Assembly (NCBI RefSeq): GCF_030652775.1
Contig: NZ_JAUSPS010000052.1
Span: 62,001-126,000, forward strand
Direction of reading: 5' to 3'
Length of the DNA stretch: 64,000 bases
Origin: Acetobacterium sp.
GTDB taxonomy: Bacteria; Bacillota; Clostridia; Eubacteriales; Eubacteriaceae
Shown piece after piece: positions 61,820 to 64,000 of the stretch (the stretch's first letter is position 1; each line of letters starts with the position of its first letter). The translations under genes were made by a program, and so were the position numbers. Below the pieces are notes generated by a model that saw only the letters and a list, made by a program, of their open reading frames with translations, ran no database searches and was not told where the DNA came from.

Positions 61820-63292
61820 ATGGGATATGTTTTACTCACGGTACCAATCCTGGCGGTTGTGCTGTTTTTTGCTTCAAAAACCAAGCAGCATCAGCATGTC
61901 ATCAGTGTGGCCGCTTCCGTGATCATGGTGATTGCAGCCGGGGTTTTAACCGGTGAAATCCTCCAAGGCGATTTCGTTGAATACGTCGCCTGGGGTTGGT
62001 TTTTTCGAATGGATGCGTTAAGTGTCATCGTGATGGATATTGTCGTCATCATTGGTCTGATGACCAGCGTTTTTTCGGTCGGTTATCTGGAAAACGAAAT
62101 CAGGCATGGTAAACTAACAACCGACAGAATGAGGGTTTATTATAGTTTAATGTATGCGTTCATCTTCACCATGCTACTGGCTTTGACGGTAAAGAACATC
62201 GGTATCATGTGGATTGCCATTGAGGCGACCACGCTGGCATCAGCCTTTCTGGTGGGTTTTTACAACGGCAAGGAAGCCATTGAAGCAGCCTGGAAATATA
62301 TTATTATCTGTTCGGTGGGGATTGCCATTGCGCTGTTGGGGATCATTTTTCTGCAATTTTCATCACTTACCGTACTTGATAGTTCGCAGTTTCTCGATTG
62401 GCCAGCAATGATTGACCATGCGACGGAATTACAAGGGCCAACTTTAAGGCTGGCATTTATCTTTATTCTAGTTGGCTTTGGGACAAAAGCCGGTTTGGCA
62501 CCGATGCATACATGGCTTCCCGATGCTCATAGTCAGGCGCCATCGCCAATCAGTACGCTGATGTCAGGGGTATTGCTAAATGGCGCCATGTATGGAATCA
62601 TCCGGATTGTGGCAATTGTTAACCGCAGTTTTGGAAACAGCGAGTTTGTCGGCCGGATTCTGATCGCGGTGGGAATTTTATCGGTGGTGACGGCAGCGGT
62701 TTTTATTTTTTCCCAGAAAGACTACAAAAGGCTGCTGGCTTATTCAAGTATTGAGCACATGGGGATTATTGCCATCGCGATTGGATTTTTTACCCCGCTT
62801 TCAGTTTTCGGCGGGCTACTGCACATGATCAATCACTCGTTTACCAAGTCGATGCTGTTCCTGGCTACCGGAAATATCCTGCAAAAATACAATACCAGAG
62901 AGATTTCAAAAATCAGCGGACTGTTCAAAATGCTCCCGGTTACCGGTGTGGTTTTTCTGTTGGGCTTGTTTGCAATTGGCGGAACTCCACCTTTTAGTGT
63001 TTTTGCCAGTGAGATCGTGGTGATTTCGGCAATTTTCCAGGAACAGAATTTTTTTGTGGGAGGGTTGTTGATTCTACTGTTGGCGATCATTTTTACCGGC
63101 CTTGTCGTAACGCTGTTTAAAATGTTTTACGGAAAGGACATACCCAAAGAAATAGTGCCAGGAGAACAAAATATTCCCGGGGTGGTGGTGATCGCCGGAC
63201 TGCTGGGAATGATCACCGTGATGGGGTTATTCATTCCCGACGAATTAAGAACATTGATCGATCAGGCGGTTAAAATTGTAATTGGAGGATAG
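61820..63292 (+). CDS. hyfF: Group-4 hydrogenase membrane subunit, antiporter-like (HyfF)
   Basis: A 490-residue NuoM/NuoN-type subunit with IMWIAIEATTLASAFLVGFY, GFGTKAGLAPMHTWLPDAHSQAPSPISTLMSG and GLLHMINHSFTKSMLF. It is the second ion-translocating subunit of the complex; HyfD, the third in E. coli, has no gene here. Typical of Hyf complexes with two antiporter-like subunits. Confidence 0.92.
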   Translation: MGYVLLTVPILAVVLFFASKTKQHQHVISVAASVIMVIAAGVLTGEILQGDFVEYVAWGWFFRMDALSVIVMDIVVIIGLMTSVFSVGYLENEIRHGKLTTDRMRVYYSLMYAFIFTMLLALTVKNIGIMWIAIEATTLASAFLVGFYNGKEAIEAAWKYIIICSVGIAIALLGIIFLQFSSLTVLDSSQFLDWPAMIDHATELQGPTLRLAFIFILVGFGTKAGLAPMHTWLPDAHSQAPSPISTLMSGVLLNGAMYGIIRIVAIVNRSFGNSEFVGRILIAVGILSVVTAAVFIFSQKDYKRLLAYSSIEHMGIIAIAIGFFTPLSVFGGLLHMINHSFTKSMLFLATGNILQKYNTREISKISGLFKMLPVTGVVFLLGLFAIGGTPPFSVFASEIVVISAIFQEQNFFVGGLLILLLAIIFTGLVVTLFKMFYGKDIPKEIVPGEQNIPGVVVIAGLLGMITVMGLFIPDELRTLIDQAVKIVIGG

Positions 63293-63296
63293 ACTA

Positions 63297-64000
63297 TTGA
63301 CAGTTATTGAAATAAATAAACAACTCATAAAAAAGTTTCCGGATGAGATGATCAAGACGATAAAAGACGATGGCAATGAACTGTACGTTGAAATTAATTC
63401 GGATAAAATTAGGGAGTTCAGTGGATACATCAATCAGGAAATGGGATATTCGTTGATTGCGATGTTTGCCAATGATGAAACGCCATTGATTGGCAAGTAT
63501 GCCATCTATTATGTCTTTGCCGATCGTGTTTCAGGAGTCTTGCTGACTGTTAAAACGGCGATTGAACCGCAGCAAATGACGTTTAAATCGATTGCTCGCA
63601 AGGTTCATGCAGCAGCGCGATACGAACGCGAAATCAAGGATTTGTTTGGATTGAATCCGGTCGGACATCCAAACCCGAAGCGGTTGGTCTTTCACAGCAA
63701 CTGGCCCCGGGATACTTTTCCCTTGCGCAAAGCCTATGATTTAAAACAACAGCCAGAATTTGCCAACGAAAAAATTAATTTCACTAAAGTGATCAGTGAG
63801 GGTGTCTATGAGATTCCGGTTGGTCCAGTTCATGCCGGTATCATCGAACCCGGCCACTTCAGATTCAGCGTCGCCGGCGAACCAATTATTAATCTGGAGG
63901 CACAATTATATTTTGTTCATAAAGGCATCGAAAAAATGTGTGAGGGCGAGAGTATTGAAAAAGGCCTCTTTGTGGCCGAGCGCATTTCAGGAGATGAGAG
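63297..64000 (+). CDS. hyfG: Group-4 hydrogenase large subunit, NuoC-NuoD fusion (HyfG/HycE), partial
   Basis: A frame open to the end of the window, starting at TTG 63297 with GGAGGA (63284-63289) in front, so about 234 codons are seen. The first 160 residues are NuoC-like (ARKVHAAARYEREIKDLFGLNP, HPNPKRLVFH). The NuoD-like catalytic part then begins (VGPVHAGIIEPGHFRFSVAGE, LYFVHKGIEKMCEG). The nickel-binding cysteine motifs would be beyond these residues or at the far C-terminus. Partial at the 3' end. Confidence 0.92.
   Translation, partial: MTVIEINKQLIKKFPDEMIKTIKDDGNELYVEINSDKIREFSGYINQEMGYSLIAMFANDETPLIGKYAIYYVFADRVSGVLLTVKTAIEPQQMTFKSIARKVHAAARYEREIKDLFGLNPVGHPNPKRLVFHSNWPRDTFPLRKAYDLKQQPEFANEKINFTKVISEGVYEIPVGPVHAGIIEPGHFRFSVAGEPIINLEAQLYFVHKGIEKMCEGESIEKGLFVAERISGDE

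Noticed and set aside
1-64000. tRNA, rRNA, CRISPR arrays, complete transposons or prophage genes
   Set aside because: No cloverleaf-type sequences, spaced direct repeats, transposases or phage structural genes were recognised in the window.

Overview
The window looks like chromosomal DNA of an anaerobic, low-to-mid GC Firmicute, most likely an acetogen of the Acetobacterium/Eubacterium group. This is an inference. The supporting signs are a three-gene corrinoid methyltransferase operon, [NiFe] group-4 hydrogenase/formate-hydrogenlyase-type membrane subunits, an iron-sulfur flavoprotein, a P-type ATPase of the Na+/K+ type, strong Shine-Dalgarno sites and U-tailed terminators. No rRNA, tRNA or CRISPR array is visible. 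Both edge genes are cut by the window (a metal ABC permease at the left, a HyfG-like hydrogenase subunit at the right).

Layout. 1-1.7 kb: metal ABC permease end and a DMT transporter with a histidine-rich tail. 2.0-4.9 kb: corrinoid methyltransferase operon (methyltransferase II, corrinoid protein, URO-D-type methyltransferase I) behind a promoter flanked by two palindromic operators. 5.0-6.4 kb (minus): pdxS-pdxT. 6.7-10.9 kb: Na+/K+-type P-ATPase with two RCK/TrkA genes. 11-15.9 kb: REC-HD-GYP protein and a multidomain hybrid kinase. 16.1-18.0 kb: ECF sigma-factor module. 18.1-18.5 kb: an unidentified, highly structured RNA of about 415 nt with its own promoter and terminator. 18.6-25.0 kb: polyamine operon carrying both the AdoMet (SpeD/SpeE) and the carboxyspermidine (dehydrogenase/decarboxylase) aminopropyl routes. 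25.1-26.1 kb: a methyltransferase and a thioesterase. 26.2-29.6 kb (minus): Trk potassium-uptake operon with an unannotated 33-codon membrane microprotein, a secreted OB-fold-like protein and one trkA copy interrupted by an in-frame stop.

29.8-33 kb: iron-sulfur flavoprotein, a pair of uncharacterised conserved genes, a short regulated transcript and a truncated group II intron sitting directly behind its terminator. 33.3-55.4 kb: a cyclic-di-GMP signalling island with seven GGDEF, five of the six HD-GYP and one EAL protein in this window, interspersed with an iron alcohol dehydrogenase, a DUF523-DUF1722 protein, a cupin, a CDGSH protein, a UvsE nuclease with a DUF1722-like tail, CheR and a hybrid kinase. 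55.5-57.4 kb: beta-carbonic anhydrase and a serpin lipoprotein. 57.6-64 kb: a TetR regulator with its own operator, followed closely by hyfB-C-E-F-G.

The genes point to a cell that combines C1 metabolism, Na+/K+ homeostasis and very heavy c-di-GMP signalling. The least explained items are the structured RNA before speD, the small transcript and intron relic near 32.5 kb, the trk microprotein, and the DUF1722 domain shared by two proteins.
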